Of a stretch of DNA of 64,000 nucleotides, positions 9,300 to 21,707 are shown one piece after another. Origin of the DNA: Belliella baltica DSM 15883 (GTDB taxonomy: Bacteria > Bacteroidota > Bacteroidia > Cytophagales > Cyclobacteriaceae). The notes beneath the pieces were generated by a model that saw nothing but the letters and a program-made list of their open reading frames with translations, was not told where the DNA came from and ran no database searches. The stretch lies in NCBI RefSeq assembly GCF_000265405.1, contig NC_018010.1:1798001-1862000 (forward strand). The letters run 5' to 3'. The number at the start of each line of letters is the position of its first letter. The stretch's first letter is position 1. Position numbers and translations under genes: made by a program.

Positions 9300-9326
9300 G
9301 ACCTGACTGTAAAGTCAGGTCTTTTC
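9300..9326 (+). terminator. Attenuator-like terminator between rplL and rpoB
   Basis: GACCTGACT at 9300-9308 pairs perfectly with AGTCAGGTC at 9313-9321 around a GTAA loop and is followed by TTTT. In other bacteria partial termination here sets the ratio of stalk protein to RNA polymerase. The position, 88 bases before the rpoB start, fits that role; the efficiency cannot be judged from sequence. Confidence 0.7.
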
Positions 9327-9413
9327 CTGTTTGTGCTCAGGTAAAAAATTGCACTATTTCAAGCGAAAATTGTCGCATTTGGTTATTAATTATCACTATA
9401 AATATATACTGCC

Positions 9414-12400
9414 TTGGCTATCCAGAATCAAACCGAAAGGAAAAGTTTCTCATCTATTAAGGTAGTCAAAGACTATCCGGATTTCCTTGATATCCAATTA
9501 CAATCCTTTAAAGATTTTTTTCAGCTAGATACTCCGGCTGAACGAAGGAGACAGGATGGTCTTTTCAAAGTGTTTTCAGAGAATTTCCCAATAAGTGATT
9601 CTAGGGAAAACTTTACACTTGAATTTATTGACTATACAGTAGATCCTCCGAAATACAACATTGAAGAATGTATTGATAGAGGTTTAACCTACTCTGTACC
9701 ACTGAAAGCAAAACTTCGTTTGTTATGTTCTGATGAGGATAACGAGGATTTTGAAACTATTGAGCAAGAAGTATTCTTAGGAAACCTTCCTTATATGACA
9801 GCGAAGGGTTCTTTCGTGATCAATGGTGCAGAAAGAGTAATTGTTTCTCAACTTCATAGATCTCCAGGTGTATTCTTTGCTCAAAGTAAACATACCAATG
9901 GTACTAAGCTTTATTCTGCCAGAATTATTCCTTTTAAAGGAAGCTGGATAGAATTTGCTACAGATATCAATAATGTCATGTATGCTTACATTGATAGAAA
10001 GAAAAAGTTCCCTGTAACGACTCTCCTGAGAGCAATTGGATTCGGTTCAGATAAGCAAATCTTAGATCTTTTTGGTCTTTCTGAAGAAATTGCTGCCACA
10101 AAAGCTGCACTTAAGAAAGTATCTGGAAGAAAGCTTGCAGCAAGAGTTTTGAGAACTTGGGTAGAAGATTTCGTGGATGAAGATACTGGAGAGGTTGTTT
10201 CTATCGATAGAAATGAAGTTCTTTTAGAAAGAGATTCTATCTTATCTGATGAGGATATTGAATTGATCTTGGAATCAGGTGCTAAATCAATAATTCTTCA
10301 TAGAGAAGATGTGAACGTAGCCGATTACTCTATCATTTACAATACACTTCAGAAGGATAACTCAAACTCTGAAAAAGAAGCTGTTGAGGTAATTTATAGA
10401 CAATTAAGAAATACTGAAGCTCCAGATGAAGCGACTGCGAGAGAAGTAATCCACGGATTGTTCTTCTCAGACAAGCGTTATGATCTAGGAGAAGTAGGTA
10501 GATATAGAATCAATAAAAAGTTAGGATTGAACATCGATTCTGAAAAGATTGTATTGACTACTGAAGATATTATCAACATTGTGAAATACCTTATTGGTCT
10601 TATCAATTCTAAAGCTGTGGTCGATGATATTGATCACTTGAGTAATAGAAGAGTAAGAACAGTAGGTGAGCAACTTTATTCTCAATTTGGTGTAGGTCTT
10701 GCAAGAATGGCAAGAACGATCAGAGAAAGAATGAATGTTCGTGACAACGAAGATTTCAAACCAGTTGATTTGATCAACGCAAGAACACTTTCTTCTGTAA
10801 TCAACTCATTCTTTGGTACGAATCAGTTGTCTCAGTTTATGGATCAAACGAATCCACTTGCTGAATTAACGCACAAAAGAAGATTATCGGCATTGGGTCC
10901 AGGTGGTCTTTCTAGAGAAAGAGCTGGTTTTGAGGTACGAGATGTTCACTATACGCACTACGGTCGACTTTGTACTATTGAAACACCAGAAGGTCCAAAC
11001 ATTGGTTTGATTTCTTCTCTTTGTGTACATGCCAAAGTGAATTCAATGGGCTTCTTGGAAACTCCTTACAGAAAAGTGAAGGAAGGAAAAGTAAGTATGA
11101 ATGCAGATGATATTGTATTCTTAACTGCTGAAGAGGAAGATGACAATAACATCGCTCAAGCAAATGCTCCTTTGGATGAAAAAGGAATGTTTATCAACGA
11201 TAGAGTAAAAGCAAGATTTGAAGGTGATTTCCCTGTATTGGATCCGAAAGAGATCAGTTACATGGATGTGGCTCCTAATCAAATTGTATCCGTTGCAGCT
11301 TCATTGATTCCATTCTTGGAGCATGATGATGCCAACCGTGCTTTGATGGGTTCAAACATGCAACGTCAAGCAGTTCCATTATTGAAAGCTGAAGCTCCAA
11401 TTGTGGGAACAGGCTTAGAAGGAAAAGCAGCAATTGACTCTAGAGCCTTGATTATTGCTGAGACAAGTGGTGTGATTGAGTATGTTGATGCAACTAAAAT
11501 TACTGTAAAATATGATCTTACTGAGGATGATCTTTTGGTCAACTTCAGCGATGAATATAAAACATACAACTTGGTGAAGTTCAGAAGAACTAACCAGGAT
11601 ACTACTATCAATTTGACTCCTTTAGTTCTGAAAGGTCAGAAAGTTGCTAAAGGTCAAGTATTGGTAGAAGGTTATGCCACCAATAATGGTGAACTTGCTT
11701 TAGGTAAAAACCTTCGTGTGGCTTACATGCCTTGGCAGGGGTATAACTTTGAAGATGCAATTGTAATTTCAGAGAGAGTAGTAAGAGAGGATATCTTCAC
11801 TTCAATTCACATTGAAGAATTCCAGTTGGAAGTTAGAGATACCAAAAGAGGTGAGGAGGAATTAACTTCTGAAATTCCTAACGTTTCTGAAGAAGCTGTT
11901 AAGAATCTTGACGAAAATGGGATTATCAGAGTTGGAGCTGAATTGAAAGAAGGTGATATTATCATCGGTAAAATCACTCCAAAAGGTGAAACAGATCCTA
12001 CTCCTGAAGAGAAATTGCTTCGTGCAATTTTCGGTGATAAAGCAGGTGATGTTAAAGATGCTTCATTGAAAGCTTCTCCATCATTAAATGGTGTGGTAAT
12101 TGAGACCAAACTATTCTCTAGACCTAAAAAAGACAAAGATCTTAGAGCTAAGTCTAAGGCTGAGGTTGAAAAACTGAAAGCTCAGTATTCTAAGGATCTC
12201 TTAGGGATGAGAGCTCGAATGATCAATAAATTGGTCCAACTTTTGGATGGGAAGACTTCTCAGGGTGTAAGACACAAATTTGGTGATGAAATCATTAGCA
12301 AAGGCGTGAAATTCAATGCTAAGAACATTGAACAGAATTTGTTCCCTGCTAAAAATCCTTACAGAGATGAGTCCAACTATAATGTTCAAGAAGAAGCAAA

Positions 12401-13289
12401 CCTTGTTTCTGACATTATTTTGGATGATTGGACAGATGATCAGCATACGAATAGCTTGATCCAGAAATTGGTGAAGAATTATATCAATTCTAGAAATGAC
12501 ATTTCTGGTATCTTCAAACGTGATAAATTTACCTTAGAAGTTGGTGATGAATTACCAGCTGGTATTGTTCAGCTTGCTAAAGTTTATGTAGCCAAAAAGC
12601 GTAAACTGAAAGTTGGAGATAAGATGGCAGGTCGTCACGGTAACAAAGGTATCGTAGCTCGAATTGTAAGAGAAGAAGATATGCCATTCCTAGAGGATGG
12701 AACACCAATGGATATTGTATTGAATCCGCTAGGTGTACCTTCAAGGATGAACATTGGACAGATCTTTGAAACTGTTCTTGCTTGGGCTGGACATAAAATG
12801 GGGAAAAAATATGCTACTCCAATATTTGATGGTGCCACTATGGAAGAGGTTGCTACAGAATTGGAAAAAGCGGAATTGCCTGCATACGGTAGAACATACC
12901 TATTTGATGGTTTGACTGGTAAGAAGTTTGACCAGCCAGTTACTGTAGGTATAGCTTACATGTTGAAACTAGGTCACTTGGTAGATGACAAAATGCACGC
13001 AAGATCTATTGGTCCATACTCACTCATCACACAGCAGCCACTTGGTGGTAAAGCCCAATTTGGTGGACAGAGATTTGGAGAAATGGAAGTGTGGGCATTG
13101 GAAGCATTTGGTGCTTCGCATGTACTTCAAGAAATTCTTACAGTGAAGTCAGATGATGTAGTAGGTAGAGCAAAAGCCTATGAAGCAATCGTAAAAGGGG
13201 AGAACCTTCCGAAACCAAATATTCCGGAATCTTTCAACGTATTGGTTCATGAACTTAGAAGTCTTGCTCTAGAAATTACATTAGACTAA
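9414..13289 (+). CDS. rpoB: DNA-directed RNA polymerase subunit beta
   Basis: The beta subunit of RNA polymerase, 1291 residues. The rifampicin pocket reads [19 protein letters not shown] followed by LSALGPGG, with the residues usually found in sensitive enzymes. Further conserved blocks include [32 protein letters not shown] and the C-terminal [15 protein letters not shown]. The start is TTG: an in-frame stop lies at 9399-9401 and the next Met is far inside the conserved region, so TTG at 9414 (reading as [14 protein letters not shown]) is the only workable start. rpoC follows after 48 bases. Confidence 0.98.
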   Translation: MAIQNQTERKSFSSIKVVKDYPDFLDIQLQSFKDFFQLDTPAERRRQDGLFKVFSENFPISDSRENFTLEFIDYTVDPPKYNIEECIDRGLTYSVPLKAKLRLLCSDEDNEDFETIEQEVFLGNLPYMTAKGSFVINGAERVIVSQLHRSPGVFFAQSKHTNGTKLYSARIIPFKGSWIEFATDINNVMYAYIDRKKKFPVTTLLRAIGFGSDKQILDLFGLSEEIAATKAALKKVSGRKLAARVLRTWVEDFVDEDTGEVVSIDRNEVLLERDSILSDEDIELILESGAKSIILHREDVNVADYSIIYNTLQKDNSNSEKEAVEVIYRQLRNTEAPDEATAREVIHGLFFSDKRYDLGEVGRYRINKKLGLNIDSEKIVLTTEDIINIVKYLIGLINSKAVVDDIDHLSNRRVRTVGEQLYSQFGVGLARMARTIRERMNVRDNEDFKPVDLINARTLSSVINSFFGTNQLSQFMDQTNPLAELTHKRRLSALGPGGLSRERAGFEVRDVHYTHYGRLCTIETPEGPNIGLISSLCVHAKVNSMGFLETPYRKVKEGKVSMNADDIVFLTAEEEDDNNIAQANAPLDEKGMFINDRVKARFEGDFPVLDPKEISYMDVAPNQIVSVAASLIPFLEHDDANRALMGSNMQRQAVPLLKAEAPIVGTGLEGKAAIDSRALIIAETSGVIEYVDATKITVKYDLTEDDLLVNFSDEYKTYNLVKFRRTNQDTTINLTPLVLKGQKVAKGQVLVEGYATNNGELALGKNLRVAYMPWQGYNFEDAIVISERVVREDIFTSIHIEEFQLEVRDTKRGEEELTSEIPNVSEEAVKNLDENGIIRVGAELKEGDIIIGKITPKGETDPTPEEKLLRAIFGDKAGDVKDASLKASPSLNGVVIETKLFSRPKKDKDLRAKSKAEVEKLKAQYSKDLLGMRARMINKLVQLLDGKTSQGVRHKFGDEIISKGVKFNAKNIEQNLFPAKNPYRDESNYNVQEEANLVSDIILDDWTDDQHTNSLIQKLVKNYINSRNDISGIFKRDKFTLEVGDELPAGIVQLAKVYVAKKRKLKVGDKMAGRHGNKGIVARIVREEDMPFLEDGTPMDIVLNPLGVPSRMNIGQIFETVLAWAGHKMGKKYATPIFDGATMEEVATELEKAELPAYGRTYLFDGLTGKKFDQPVTVGIAYMLKLGHLVDDKMHARSIGPYSLITQQPLGGKAQFGGQRFGEMEVWALEAFGASHVLQEILTVKSDDVVGRAKAYEAIVKGENLPKPNIPESFNVLVHELRSLALEITLD

Positions 13290-13337
13290 TTCAAAAAAAT
13301 ACGGGCCGCAAGGCCCTTAACATACTCATCAAATATT

Positions 13338-16300
13338 ATGGCGTTCAGAAAAAACAAAAAACTAAACAACGACTTCTCTAGAGTCACTATTAGTTTGGCC
13401 TCTCCAGAATCTATTCTGGATAGTTCACATGGTGAAGTAACGCAGCCCGAAACAATCAACTACAGAACTTATAAGCCAGAAATGGGAGGTTTGTTTTGTG
13501 AGAGGATTTTCGGTCCTGTTAAAGACTGGGAATGTCATTGTGGAAAATATAAGCGCATAAGATATAAAGGTATCATTTGTGACAGATGTGGTGTTGAAGT
13601 TACTGAAAAGAAAGTGCGTAGAGAGAGAATGGGCCATATTGAGCTTGTTGTCCCTGTTGCACATATTTGGTATTTCAAATCCCTTCCAAACAAAATTGGA
13701 TACTTGTTGGGTCTTCCAACAAAAAAACTGGATCAGATTGTTTATTATGAAAGATATGCTGTCGTTCAAGCTGGTATAAAGGCTGAAGACGGAATTCAAT
13801 ATCTTGACTTTTTGACAGAAGACGAGTATTTGGATATCATGGACAAGCTTCCTAAAGAGAACCAAATGATGGATGATGATGATCCGAACAAATTCATCGC
13901 GAAGATGGGTGCTGAGGCTATTGAAATGTTGTTGGCAAGATTAGATCTTGATGACCTTTCTTACAGTTTAAGACACCAAGCTGCTACAGATACTTCTCAG
14001 CAAAGAAAAGCGGAAGCTTTGAAAAGATTGAAAGTAGTAGAAGCCTTTAGAGATGCAAGAACTAGAATTGAAAACCGCCCTGAATGGATGGTAGTAAGAA
14101 TGGTTCCTGTTATCCCACCAGAATTAAGACCATTGGTTCCTTTAGATGGTGGTAGATTCGCAACTTCTGATTTAAATGATCTTTACAGAAGGGTTATCAT
14201 TAGAAATAACCGTCTGAAGAGATTGATAGATATCAAAGCACCTGAGGTGATTCTGAGAAACGAAAAAAGAATGTTGCAGGAAGCTGTGGATTCTTTATTT
14301 GATAACTCAAGAAAAGTCAATGCAGTAAGATCTGATGGTAACCGTGCGCTGAAATCTCTTTCTGATATGTTGAAAGGGAAGCAAGGTCGTTTCCGTCAAA
14401 ACCTACTGGGTAAAAGGGTCGATTATTCTGGTCGTTCTGTTATCGTTGTAGGGCCTGAATTGAAACTTCACGAGTGTGGTTTGCCTAAAAATATGGCAGC
14501 AGAGCTTTTCAAACCTTTCATTATTAGAAAATTAATTGAAAGAGGAATTGTTAAGACTGTAAAATCAGCAAAGAAAATTGTAGATAGAAAAGATCCAGTA
14601 GTTTGGGATATCCTTGAAAATGTATTGAAAGGACATCCAGTACTTCTTAACAGAGCTCCTACGCTTCACAGATTGGGTATTCAGGCTTTCCAACCAAAAT
14701 TGATTGAAGGAAAAGCAATCCAATTACACCCATTAGTGTGTACTGCATTCAACGCCGATTTTGATGGTGATCAAATGGCTGTTCACGTTCCATTAGGACA
14801 TGAAGCTATTTTAGAAGCCTCTACATTGATGCTTTCTTCACACAACATCTTGAACCCTGCCAATGGTGCACCTATTACGGTACCATCACAGGATATGGTT
14901 CTTGGTCTTTACTATGTTACCAAAGGTAAGAAGTCAACTTCTGATGAAGTTGTTCTTGGTGAAGGTCAAACTTTCTACGGCGAAGAAGAAGTAATCATCG
15001 CAATGAATGAAGGTCGAGTTTCTCAACACGCCTTTATCAAATGTAAAGTAACAGTAAGGGAAGAAAATGGTGAACTGGTTCAGAAAATAATTGAAACTGT
15101 AGCAGGTAGATTGATTTTCAATCAATTTGTTCCAGCTGAAGTTGGCTTTGTTAACGAACTATTGACTAAAAAGAAACTTCAGCAAATTATTGCGGAAGTT
15201 GTAAAAATCTGTGGTATTGCAAGAACTGCTCAATTCCTTGATGATATCAAGAATTTAGGTTTCCAAATGGCATATACCGGTGGACTTTCTATGGGACTGA
15301 ATGATGTCATCATTCCAGACGAGAAAGAACCATTGATCAATAAGGCTAAAGAAGAAGTTGACCAAGTTTGGAACAACTATTTGATGGGTCTGATCACAGA
15401 CAATGAAAGATATAACCAGGTTATTGATATCTGGACAAGAACAAACTCTAATTTGACTAACATCTTGATGCGTCAAATGGAAGAGGATAAGCAAGGATTC
15501 AATGCTATCTACATGATGATGCACTCAGGAGCCAGAGGTTCAAGAGAACAAATTCGTCAGTTAGGTGGTATGAGGGGTTTGATGGCTAAGCCACAGAAAA
15601 ACCTTCAAGGATCTGTAGGTGAGATTATTGAGAACCCAATTCTTTCCAACTTTAAAGAAGGTTTGGATGTATTGGAGTACTTTATCTCCACTCACGGTGC
15701 TCGTAAAGGTCTTGCCGATACAGCATTGAAAACTGCAGATGCTGGGTACTTGACAAGAAGACTTGTCGATGTTGCACAGGATATGATTATCTCTGAAGAA
15801 GATTGTGGAACGCTAAGAGGTCTTGTTGTTCAACCTTTGAAGGACAACGACGAAATAGTTGAGCCATTATCTGAAAGAATCGTAGGTAGAGTTTCTGTAC
15901 ATGACGTAGTGGATCCAGTAACTGAAGAGATTCTTGTAAGCTCTGGCGAAGAAATTTCTGATGATATTGCTAAGAGAATTGATGAATCTGCTGTTGAGGA
16001 AGTTGAGATCAGATCTGTATTGACTTGTGAAACTCGTAGAGGAGTTTGTTCTAAGTGTTACGGAAGAAACTTGACCACTGGAAACATGGTTCAAAATGGT
16101 GAGTCTGTGGGTGTGATTGCTGCACAGTCAATCGGTGAGCCAGGTACACAGTTGACATTGAGAACGTTCCACGTTGGTGGTACTGCATCTAACATTTCAG
16201 TAGAAGCAAGCATCAATGCCAAGTTTGAAGGTGTAATTGAATTTGAAGAAGAATTGAGATGGATCAATACTACGAATAAAGATGGTGAGGCAATCGCTAT

Positions 16301-17645
16301 TGTAATGGGTAGATCTGGAGAAATCAAAATCAATGATGCTAAAGGTAAGTTACTCGTTTCTAACCACGTGCCTTATGGTGCTATCTTGAATGTAAAAGAT
16401 GGTCAAAAAATAGGTAAAGGTGAATCTCTTTGTACTTGGGATCCATACAATGCTGTGATCTTGTCAGAGTTTGATGGTGAAATTGAATTTGATGCAATCA
16501 TTGAAGGTGTTACTTTCAAAGAAGTAGCGGATGATCAGACTGGTTACAGAGAAAAAGTAATTATAGATACTAAAGATAAGACTAAGAACCCTGCTGTAAT
16601 TGTAAATTATGGTGAGGAGAATAAATCTTACAATATTCCAGTTGGAGCTCATTTAGCTGTTGAAGCAGGTGAAAAAGTAAAAGCTGGTCAAATACTAGTT
16701 AAAATACCGAGATCAGTTGGTAAGACTAGAGATATTACCGGTGGTCTACCAAGAGTTACAGAATTATTCGAAGCAAGAAACCCTTCCAATCCGGCAGTAG
16801 TTTCTGAAATCGATGGTGTTGTTTCTTATGGTGGTATCAAGAGAGGTAATCGTGAGATCTTCATTGAATCTAAAGATGGTGTAAGAAAAAGATACATGGT
16901 ATCTCTATCTAAGCATATCTTGGTTCAGGAGAATGACTTTATCAGAGCTGGCGAGCCACTTTCTGATGGAGCAATTACTCCAAATGATATCTTGGCTATC
17001 AAAGGTCCAACTGCGGTTCAGGAATATCTAGTAAATGAAATTCAGGAAGTATATAGACTTCAAGGTGTTAAAATCAATGATAAGCACATCGAAGTAATCG
17101 TAAGTCAAATGATGCAAAAAGTAGAAATACTTGATGCTGGTGACACAGGATTTCTTCAAAATCAAGTTGTTGATAAATGGGCATTCAGAGAGGAAAATGA
17201 CAATATTCTAGATAAGAAAGTTGTTATGGAACCTGGTGACTCAAGCACATTGAAAGCAGGTATGATTATTTCTGCAAGAAGATTGAGAGACGAAAACTCA
17301 AGTTTGAAGCGTAAAGATCTTAAATTGGTACAGGTGAGAGATGCTGAAACAGCAGTTTCTAGACCAACCTTGCAAGGTATTACAGCAGCATCTTTGGGTA
17401 CTGAAAGTTTTATCTCAGCAGCATCTTTCCAAGAGACTACCAAAGTCTTGAGTGAGGCAGCTATCAGAGGTAAGCGTGATGAACTTCTCGGACTGAAAGA
17501 AAACGTAATCGTTGGTCACTTGATTCCTGCGGGAACAGGTCAGCGTAATTTCAAGGATATCATTGTTGGATCTTTGGATGAATACGAAAGACTTTCTACA
17601 GAGAAAGAAAGATCAGTAAAAAAGTCAAAAGAGGTAGTTAAATAA
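13338..17645 (+). CDS. rpoC: DNA-directed RNA polymerase subunit beta'
   Basis: The catalytic beta' subunit, 1435 residues. The N-terminal zinc site is Cys66, Cys68, Cys81 and Cys84. The catalytic Mg motif NADFDGD is intact in [18 protein letters not shown], and the trigger-loop region and second zinc cluster ([13 protein letters not shown]) are present. The C-terminus ends in a lysine-rich tail. It is co-transcribed with rpoB and closed by a strong terminator. Confidence 0.98.
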   Translation: MAFRKNKKLNNDFSRVTISLASPESILDSSHGEVTQPETINYRTYKPEMGGLFCERIFGPVKDWECHCGKYKRIRYKGIICDRCGVEVTEKKVRRERMGHIELVVPVAHIWYFKSLPNKIGYLLGLPTKKLDQIVYYERYAVVQAGIKAEDGIQYLDFLTEDEYLDIMDKLPKENQMMDDDDPNKFIAKMGAEAIEMLLARLDLDDLSYSLRHQAATDTSQQRKAEALKRLKVVEAFRDARTRIENRPEWMVVRMVPVIPPELRPLVPLDGGRFATSDLNDLYRRVIIRNNRLKRLIDIKAPEVILRNEKRMLQEAVDSLFDNSRKVNAVRSDGNRALKSLSDMLKGKQGRFRQNLLGKRVDYSGRSVIVVGPELKLHECGLPKNMAAELFKPFIIRKLIERGIVKTVKSAKKIVDRKDPVVWDILENVLKGHPVLLNRAPTLHRLGIQAFQPKLIEGKAIQLHPLVCTAFNADFDGDQMAVHVPLGHEAILEASTLMLSSHNILNPANGAPITVPSQDMVLGLYYVTKGKKSTSDEVVLGEGQTFYGEEEVIIAMNEGRVSQHAFIKCKVTVREENGELVQKIIETVAGRLIFNQFVPAEVGFVNELLTKKKLQQIIAEVVKICGIARTAQFLDDIKNLGFQMAYTGGLSMGLNDVIIPDEKEPLINKAKEEVDQVWNNYLMGLITDNERYNQVIDIWTRTNSNLTNILMRQMEEDKQGFNAIYMMMHSGARGSREQIRQLGGMRGLMAKPQKNLQGSVGEIIENPILSNFKEGLDVLEYFISTHGARKGLADTALKTADAGYLTRRLVDVAQDMIISEEDCGTLRGLVVQPLKDNDEIVEPLSERIVGRVSVHDVVDPVTEEILVSSGEEISDDIAKRIDESAVEEVEIRSVLTCETRRGVCSKCYGRNLTTGNMVQNGESVGVIAAQSIGEPGTQLTLRTFHVGGTASNISVEASINAKFEGVIEFEEELRWINTTNKDGEAIAIVMGRSGEIKINDAKGKLLVSNHVPYGAILNVKDGQKIGKGESLCTWDPYNAVILSEFDGEIEFDAIIEGVTFKEVADDQTGYREKVIIDTKDKTKNPAVIVNYGEENKSYNIPVGAHLAVEAGEKVKAGQILVKIPRSVGKTRDITGGLPRVTELFEARNPSNPAVVSEIDGVVSYGGIKRGNREIFIESKDGVRKRYMVSLSKHILVQENDFIRAGEPLSDGAITPNDILAIKGPTAVQEYLVNEIQEVYRLQGVKINDKHIEVIVSQMMQKVEILDAGDTGFLQNQVVDKWAFREENDNILDKKVVMEPGDSSTLKAGMIISARRLRDENSSLKRKDLKLVQVRDAETAVSRPTLQGITAASLGTESFISAASFQETTKVLSEAAIRGKRDELLGLKENVIVGHLIPAGTGQRNFKDIIVGSLDEYERLSTEKERSVKKSKEVVK

Positions 17646-17666
17646 CATCTCGAATTATAATTCAAT

Positions 17667-17697
17667 AAAAGGGCCTGTTGAAAAGCAGGCCTTTTTT
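17667..17697 (+). terminator. Terminator after rpoC
   Basis: GGCCTG at 17672-17677 pairs with CAGGCC at 17686-17691, the stem extends through flanking A and T bases, and six T residues follow. It is a canonical intrinsic terminator closing the secE-rpoC unit. Confidence 0.85.
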
Positions 17698-17711
17698 AAT
17701 CTAAGCATAAG

Positions 17712-18035
17712 ATGAAAGACGATAAATTAGGCAATCAAGATCAACAGATAAATGTTGAACTTTCTGAAGAAGTGGCAGAAGGCACTTATTCCAATTTAGC
17801 TATGATAGCACATTCGAATTCAGAATTTGTGATTGATTTTATAAGACTCATGCCCGGAGTGCCAAAAGCAAAAGTGAAATCAAGAATCATAATGACTCCT
17901 GATCATGCGAAAAGATTGCTTGCAGCACTGAAGGATAATATCAATAAGTATGAAAATTCTTTTGGGAAGATACAAGGTGGAGATGAAGGTCCCTCTTTCC
18001 CTTTGAATTTCGGAGGGACCCCCGGGGAAGCATAG
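17712..18035 (+). CDS. DUF3467 domain-containing protein
   Basis: A 107-residue soluble protein recognised as DUF3467 by the pattern EGTYSNLAMIAHSNSEFVIDFIRLMPGVPKAKVKSRIIMTPDHAKRLL (read in segments), which fills nearly the whole chain. The family is common in Bacteroidetes and has no known function. The gene lies between the rpoC terminator and the rpsL promoter, only 66 bases after rpoC. This position next to rpoC and the str genes suggests a housekeeping role, but that is inference only. The C-terminal 20 residues are Gly/Pro rich. Confidence 0.8.
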   Translation: MKDDKLGNQDQQINVELSEEVAEGTYSNLAMIAHSNSEFVIDFIRLMPGVPKAKVKSRIIMTPDHAKRLLAALKDNINKYENSFGKIQGGDEGPSFPLNFGGTPGEA

Positions 18036-18055
18036 TAAAAATATAACATCTTAAT

Positions 18056-18086
18056 TTTGTTTGTTTTACCTATTTGTTTACCTTTG
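18056..18086 (+). promoter_or_regulatory. Promoter of the str unit (rpsL)
   Basis: TTTG at 18056-18059, a 19-base spacer and TACCTTTG at 18079-18086 match both boxes exactly. The predicted start leaves a leader of about 45 bases before the rpsL ATG. Confidence 0.8.
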
Positions 18087-18136
18087 CAGTCCAAAATTCA
18101 CAAGTTTACAAGGAACAAAATAAATTTTATCAGTTA

Positions 18137-18520
18137 ATGCCTACTATACAACAGTTAGTAAGAAAAGGTAGAACTACCCTTGAGACTAAGTCCAAGTCTA
18201 GAGCTTTGGACGCATGTCCTCAAAGAAGAGGGGTTTGTACAAGAGTGTACACTACCACGCCTAAAAAGCCTAACTCAGCGATGAGAAAAGTGGCTAGGGT
18301 AAGATTGACGAACGGAAAAGAGGTTAACGCCTACATTCCTGGAGAGGGTCACAATTTGCAAGAGCACTCGATCGTATTGATCAGAGGTGGTCGTGTGAAA
18401 GATCTTCCAGGTGTACGTTACCACATCATCCGAGGTGCACTAGATACAGCAGGAGTTAAAGACCGTAAGCAAGGTCGTTCCAAGTATGGTGCTAAGCGTC
18501 CTAAGGCCGCTAAGAAATAA
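18137..18520 (+). CDS. rpsL: 30S ribosomal protein S12
   Basis: S12 lies at the decoding centre. The 127 residues contain [13 protein letters not shown] with the streptomycin-related Lys43 and the loop [13 protein letters not shown] with Lys88 and Asp89 (the usual methylthiolation site); all are wild type. The frame is open further upstream over the promoter, but [12 protein letters not shown] at 18137 is the family's N-terminus. First gene of the str unit, 23 bases before rpsG. Confidence 0.98.
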   Translation: MPTIQQLVRKGRTTLETKSKSRALDACPQRRGVCTRVYTTTPKKPNSAMRKVARVRLTNGKEVNAYIPGEGHNLQEHSIVLIRGGRVKDLPGVRYHIIRGALDTAGVKDRKQGRSKYGAKRPKAAKK

Positions 18521-18543
18521 TATTACAAAAACATTTAGAAAAA

Positions 18544-19011
18544 ATGAGAAAAGCGAAACCAAAAAAGAGATATATTCTTCCTGATCCGAAGTTTAATGAC
18601 ACTTTGGTAACAAAGTTTGTTAACTGTCTGATGGTGGATGGTAAGAAGAGTATTGCTTACAGAATTTTCTACGACGCAGTCGAGAAAGTTGAACAAAAAG
18701 TAGGTGAGAACGGTCTTGAGGTTTGGAAAAAAGCGCTTAACAATATAACTCCCGCTGTCGAGGTGAAGAGTCGTAGAGTTGGTGGTGCTACTTTCCAGGT
18801 CCCAATGGAAGTTAGACCTGAAAGAAAGTTGTCCCTCGGAATTAAGTGGATGATCACTTATGCCAGAAAAAGAGGTGAGAAGACCATGATGGATAGATTA
18901 GCTGGAGAAATCATCTCTGCCGCAAAAGGCGAAGGTGCTGCTGTGAAGAAGAAAGATGATACCCATAGAATGGCGGAAGCAAATAAAGCATTCTCACACT
19001 TTAGATTTTAA
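18544..19011 (+). CDS. rpsG: 30S ribosomal protein S7
   Basis: S7 starts assembly of the 30S head and contacts the E-site tRNA. The 155-residue protein has the conserved segments [22 protein letters not shown], the beta-hairpin region [19 protein letters not shown], and the C-terminal helix with [21 protein letters not shown]. Normal length. It lies five bases before fusA. In E. coli S7 represses the str operon; no such site was tested here. Confidence 0.98.
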   Translation: MRKAKPKKRYILPDPKFNDTLVTKFVNCLMVDGKKSIAYRIFYDAVEKVEQKVGENGLEVWKKALNNITPAVEVKSRRVGGATFQVPMEVRPERKLSLGIKWMITYARKRGEKTMMDRLAGEIISAAKGEGAAVKKKDDTHRMAEANKAFSHFRF

Positions 19012-19016
19012 TTGAA

Positions 19017-21137
19017 ATGGCAAGAGACTTAAAATTTACAAGAAACATTGGAATCGCTGCACACATCGATGCAGGTAAGACTACTACAACTGAACGTATC
19101 CTTTTTTATTCTGGTGTTAGCCATAAGATAGGTGAGGTTCACGATGGAGCGGCTACCATGGACTGGATGGCACAAGAGCAAGAAAGAGGTATTACTATCA
19201 CATCTGCTGCGACTACTGTTTTTTGGAATTATAGAGACAACAAGTACCAAATCAACATCATCGATACTCCTGGACACGTGGATTTTACCGTAGAGGTAAA
19301 CCGTTCCCTTAGAATTTTGGATGGGTTGGTATTCCTTTTTAGTGCAGTTGATGGTGTTGAGCCTCAGTCTGAGACTAACTGGAGATTAGCTGATAATTAC
19401 AAAGTAGCTCGTATTGGATTCGTTAATAAAATGGACCGTGCTGGCGCTAACTTCCTTGAAGTTTGTAAGCAAGTAAAAGAAATGTTGGGTAGTCATGCAG
19501 TTCCATTGCAGTTACCTATCGGTGCAGAAGACAAATTTCGAGGAGTTGTTGATTTGATCAACAACAGAGCAATCGTTTGGAATGAAGACGATTTCGGTAT
19601 GACATTCGAAGAAGTTCCGATTCCAGAAGACATGAAGGAAGAAGTGGTTCAATATAGAGAATATCTTTTAGAGTCAGTTGCAGAATTCGACGAGTCTTTA
19701 ATGGAAAAATTCTTTGAAGATTCGAATTCTATTACAGAAGCAGAAATCCTTAACGCACTTCGTCAAGCTACTATCGCAATGAAAGTAGTTCCTATGGTTT
19801 GTGGTTCATCTTTCAAAAACAAAGGTGTACAAACTATGCTGGACTTGGTAATGGAATTATTACCTTCTCCTTTAGACAAGGATGACATCATTGGTCATGC
19901 TTTGGAAGATGAAGAAAAAGAAGTGAAAATCGCACCAGATGAAAGTGAACCATTTACTGGTCTTGCATTCAAAATCGCTACAGATCCATTTGTAGGTAGG
20001 CTTTGTTTCGTAAGAGCATATTCTGGAGTCTTGGAATCAGGATCTTACGTTTTCAATAGCCGTTCTGGAAATAAAGAGCGTATTTCCAGAGTATTCCAAA
20101 TGCATGCAAACAAGCAGAATCAGATTCCAAGATTGGTAGCCGGTGATATTGGAGCTGTAGTTGGTTTTAAGGATATTAAGACAGGTGATACACTTTGTGA
20201 TGAAAAGCGTAAGGTGGTTCTTGAGTCTATGATTTTCCCAGAGCCAGTTATTGGTTATGCTATTGAGCCTAAAACTCAAGCTGATGTAGACAAACTAGGT
20301 ATGGCTATCGCAAAGCTTGTAGAAGAAGATCCTACTCTTGTAGTAAATACTGATCACGAAACTGGTCAGACAATCTTGAGAGGTATGGGAGAACTTCATT
20401 TGGATATCATCATTGACCGACTGAAGAGGGAATTTAAGGTTGAAATTAATCAAGGTGCTCCTCAAGTAGCTTATAAAGAAGCTTTATTTGGTTCAGTTGA
20501 ACATAAAGAAGTTTACAAAAAACAATCAGGTGGTAAAGGTAAATTCGCGGATATTGTATTCGAGCTTGGTCCTAAAGATCCTGATCCTGAGACAAATGAA
20601 ATCAAAGCAGGTTTAGACTTTGTAAATGGTATCGTTGGGGGTGTTATTCCAAAGGAATTTATTCCAGCCATTCAGAAGGGATTTGCTGAGTCTATGAAAA
20701 ATGGACCTTTAGCAGGTTATCCTGTAGAGTCAATGAAAGTTAGATTGTTTCACGGTTCTTTCCATGATGTCGATTCAGATGCATTATCTTTTGAGTTGGC
20801 TGCAAGAATAGGATTTAAGGAAGCAGCTAAAAAGTGTAAACCAGCCTTGTTGGAACCAATTATGGCGGTGGATGTAGTAACTCCAGATGAATATACTGGA
20901 CCTATTACTGGTGATTTGAATAGAAGAAGAGGATTGATGAAAGGTATGGATACGAAAGGTACTTCTACTGTAGTCAAAGCAAGTGTACCTCTTTCGGAGT
21001 TGTTTGGTTATGTTACTGATTTGAGAACAATCACTTCAGGTAGAGCAACAGCTTCATTGACCTTCTCACATTATGAGCCTGTACCTAACAATATCGCAGA
21101 AACTGTGATTGCAAAGGTTAAAGGTGAAAAAGCCTAA
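19017..21137 (+). CDS. fusA: Elongation factor G
   Basis: EF-G drives translocation of tRNA and mRNA and helps ribosome recycling. The 706 residues start with [25 protein letters not shown] (P loop AHIDAGKT), then switch [10 protein letters not shown] and NKMD, followed by domains II to V including [11 protein letters not shown]. It is the ordinary EF-G type with nothing missing. It belongs to the rpsL-rpsG-fusA-rpsJ unit; tuf is encoded separately upstream. Confidence 0.98.
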   Translation: MARDLKFTRNIGIAAHIDAGKTTTTERILFYSGVSHKIGEVHDGAATMDWMAQEQERGITITSAATTVFWNYRDNKYQINIIDTPGHVDFTVEVNRSLRILDGLVFLFSAVDGVEPQSETNWRLADNYKVARIGFVNKMDRAGANFLEVCKQVKEMLGSHAVPLQLPIGAEDKFRGVVDLINNRAIVWNEDDFGMTFEEVPIPEDMKEEVVQYREYLLESVAEFDESLMEKFFEDSNSITEAEILNALRQATIAMKVVPMVCGSSFKNKGVQTMLDLVMELLPSPLDKDDIIGHALEDEEKEVKIAPDESEPFTGLAFKIATDPFVGRLCFVRAYSGVLESGSYVFNSRSGNKERISRVFQMHANKQNQIPRLVAGDIGAVVGFKDIKTGDTLCDEKRKVVLESMIFPEPVIGYAIEPKTQADVDKLGMAIAKLVEEDPTLVVNTDHETGQTILRGMGELHLDIIIDRLKREFKVEINQGAPQVAYKEALFGSVEHKEVYKKQSGGKGKFADIVFELGPKDPDPETNEIKAGLDFVNGIVGGVIPKEFIPAIQKGFAESMKNGPLAGYPVESMKVRLFHGSFHDVDSDALSFELAARIGFKEAAKKCKPALLEPIMAVDVVTPDEYTGPITGDLNRRRGLMKGMDTKGTSTVVKASVPLSELFGYVTDLRTITSGRATASLTFSHYEPVPNNIAETVIAKVKGEKA

Positions 21138-21150
21138 ATTCTAAGCAAAA

Positions 21151-21456
21151 ATGAATCAGAAAATCAGAATAAAATTAAAATCATATGATCATAGCCTGGT
21201 GGATAAGTCATCAGAGAAGATCGTGAAAGCTGTGAAAGCAACTGGAGCAATTGTAGTAGGGCCTATTCCTTTGCCAACTAAAAAGGAAAAGTTTACTGTA
21301 TTGAAATCTCCACACGTAAACAAAAAAGCTAGAGATCAATTCCAACTTTGTACTTACAAGAGATTGGTTGATATCTACAGCAATAGCTCTAAAACTGTTG
21401 ATGCTTTGATGAAAATAGAACTTCCTAGTGGAGTTGATGTAGAGATCAAAGTCTGA
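21151..21456 (+). CDS. rpsJ: 30S ribosomal protein S10
   Basis: S10 is part of the 30S head and, with NusB, of transcription antitermination. The 101-residue protein has the conserved [16 protein letters not shown] start and [28 protein letters not shown] in the middle. In this genome it closes the str unit: a strong terminator follows and rplC begins from its own promoter, whereas in E. coli rpsJ leads the S10 operon. Confidence 0.98.
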   Translation: MNQKIRIKLKSYDHSLVDKSSEKIVKAVKATGAIVVGPIPLPTKKEKFTVLKSPHVNKKARDQFQLCTYKRLVDIYSNSSKTVDALMKIELPSGVDVEIKV

Positions 21457-21478
21457 CAAAATAAATAAGACAAATTGA

Positions 21479-21513
21479 AAACCTGTCCGTCTTGACGGAT
21501 GGGTTTTTCTTTT
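21479..21513 (+). terminator. Terminator after rpsJ
   Basis: Bases 21481-21490 pair with 21495-21504 (ten pairs, two of them G-T) around a CTTG loop, and a T-rich run starts within the right arm and continues as TTTTCTTTT. It separates the str unit from the S10 block. Confidence 0.85.
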
Positions 21514-21613
21514 GCCTTTATCAAAGATTAGATGTTTGTTACTTAAAAAGCTAAAATAAGTTTCATTTTACCAAACATTTTTTCGTAAATAATTGAAAAT
21601 ATTAAAGTTGGGG

Positions 21614-21644
21614 TTTGCAAGGTGGAATTAAATTCCTAACTTTG
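21614..21644 (+). promoter_or_regulatory. Promoter of the S10 block (rplC)
   Basis: TTTG at 21614-21617, a 19-base spacer and TAACTTTG at 21637-21644 match the consensus. About 60 bases of leader follow before the rplC start, room for autogenous control, though no specific structure was recognised. Confidence 0.8.
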
Positions 21645-21707
21645 CAGTCCTTTAAAAAAGGCACTTACGTGAATTCGTTTGTGTGTAATTATATTATATA
21701 TCAGAAG

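Noticed and set aside
13303..13316. GGGCC-GCAA-GGCCC hairpin between rpoB and rpoC as a terminator
   Set aside because: The stem is only five pairs and is not followed by a T tract; at most a processing or stability element.
13425..13865. 146-codon minus-strand frame inside rpoC
   Set aside because: It is antisense to the most conserved part of rpoC and has no recognisable domain.
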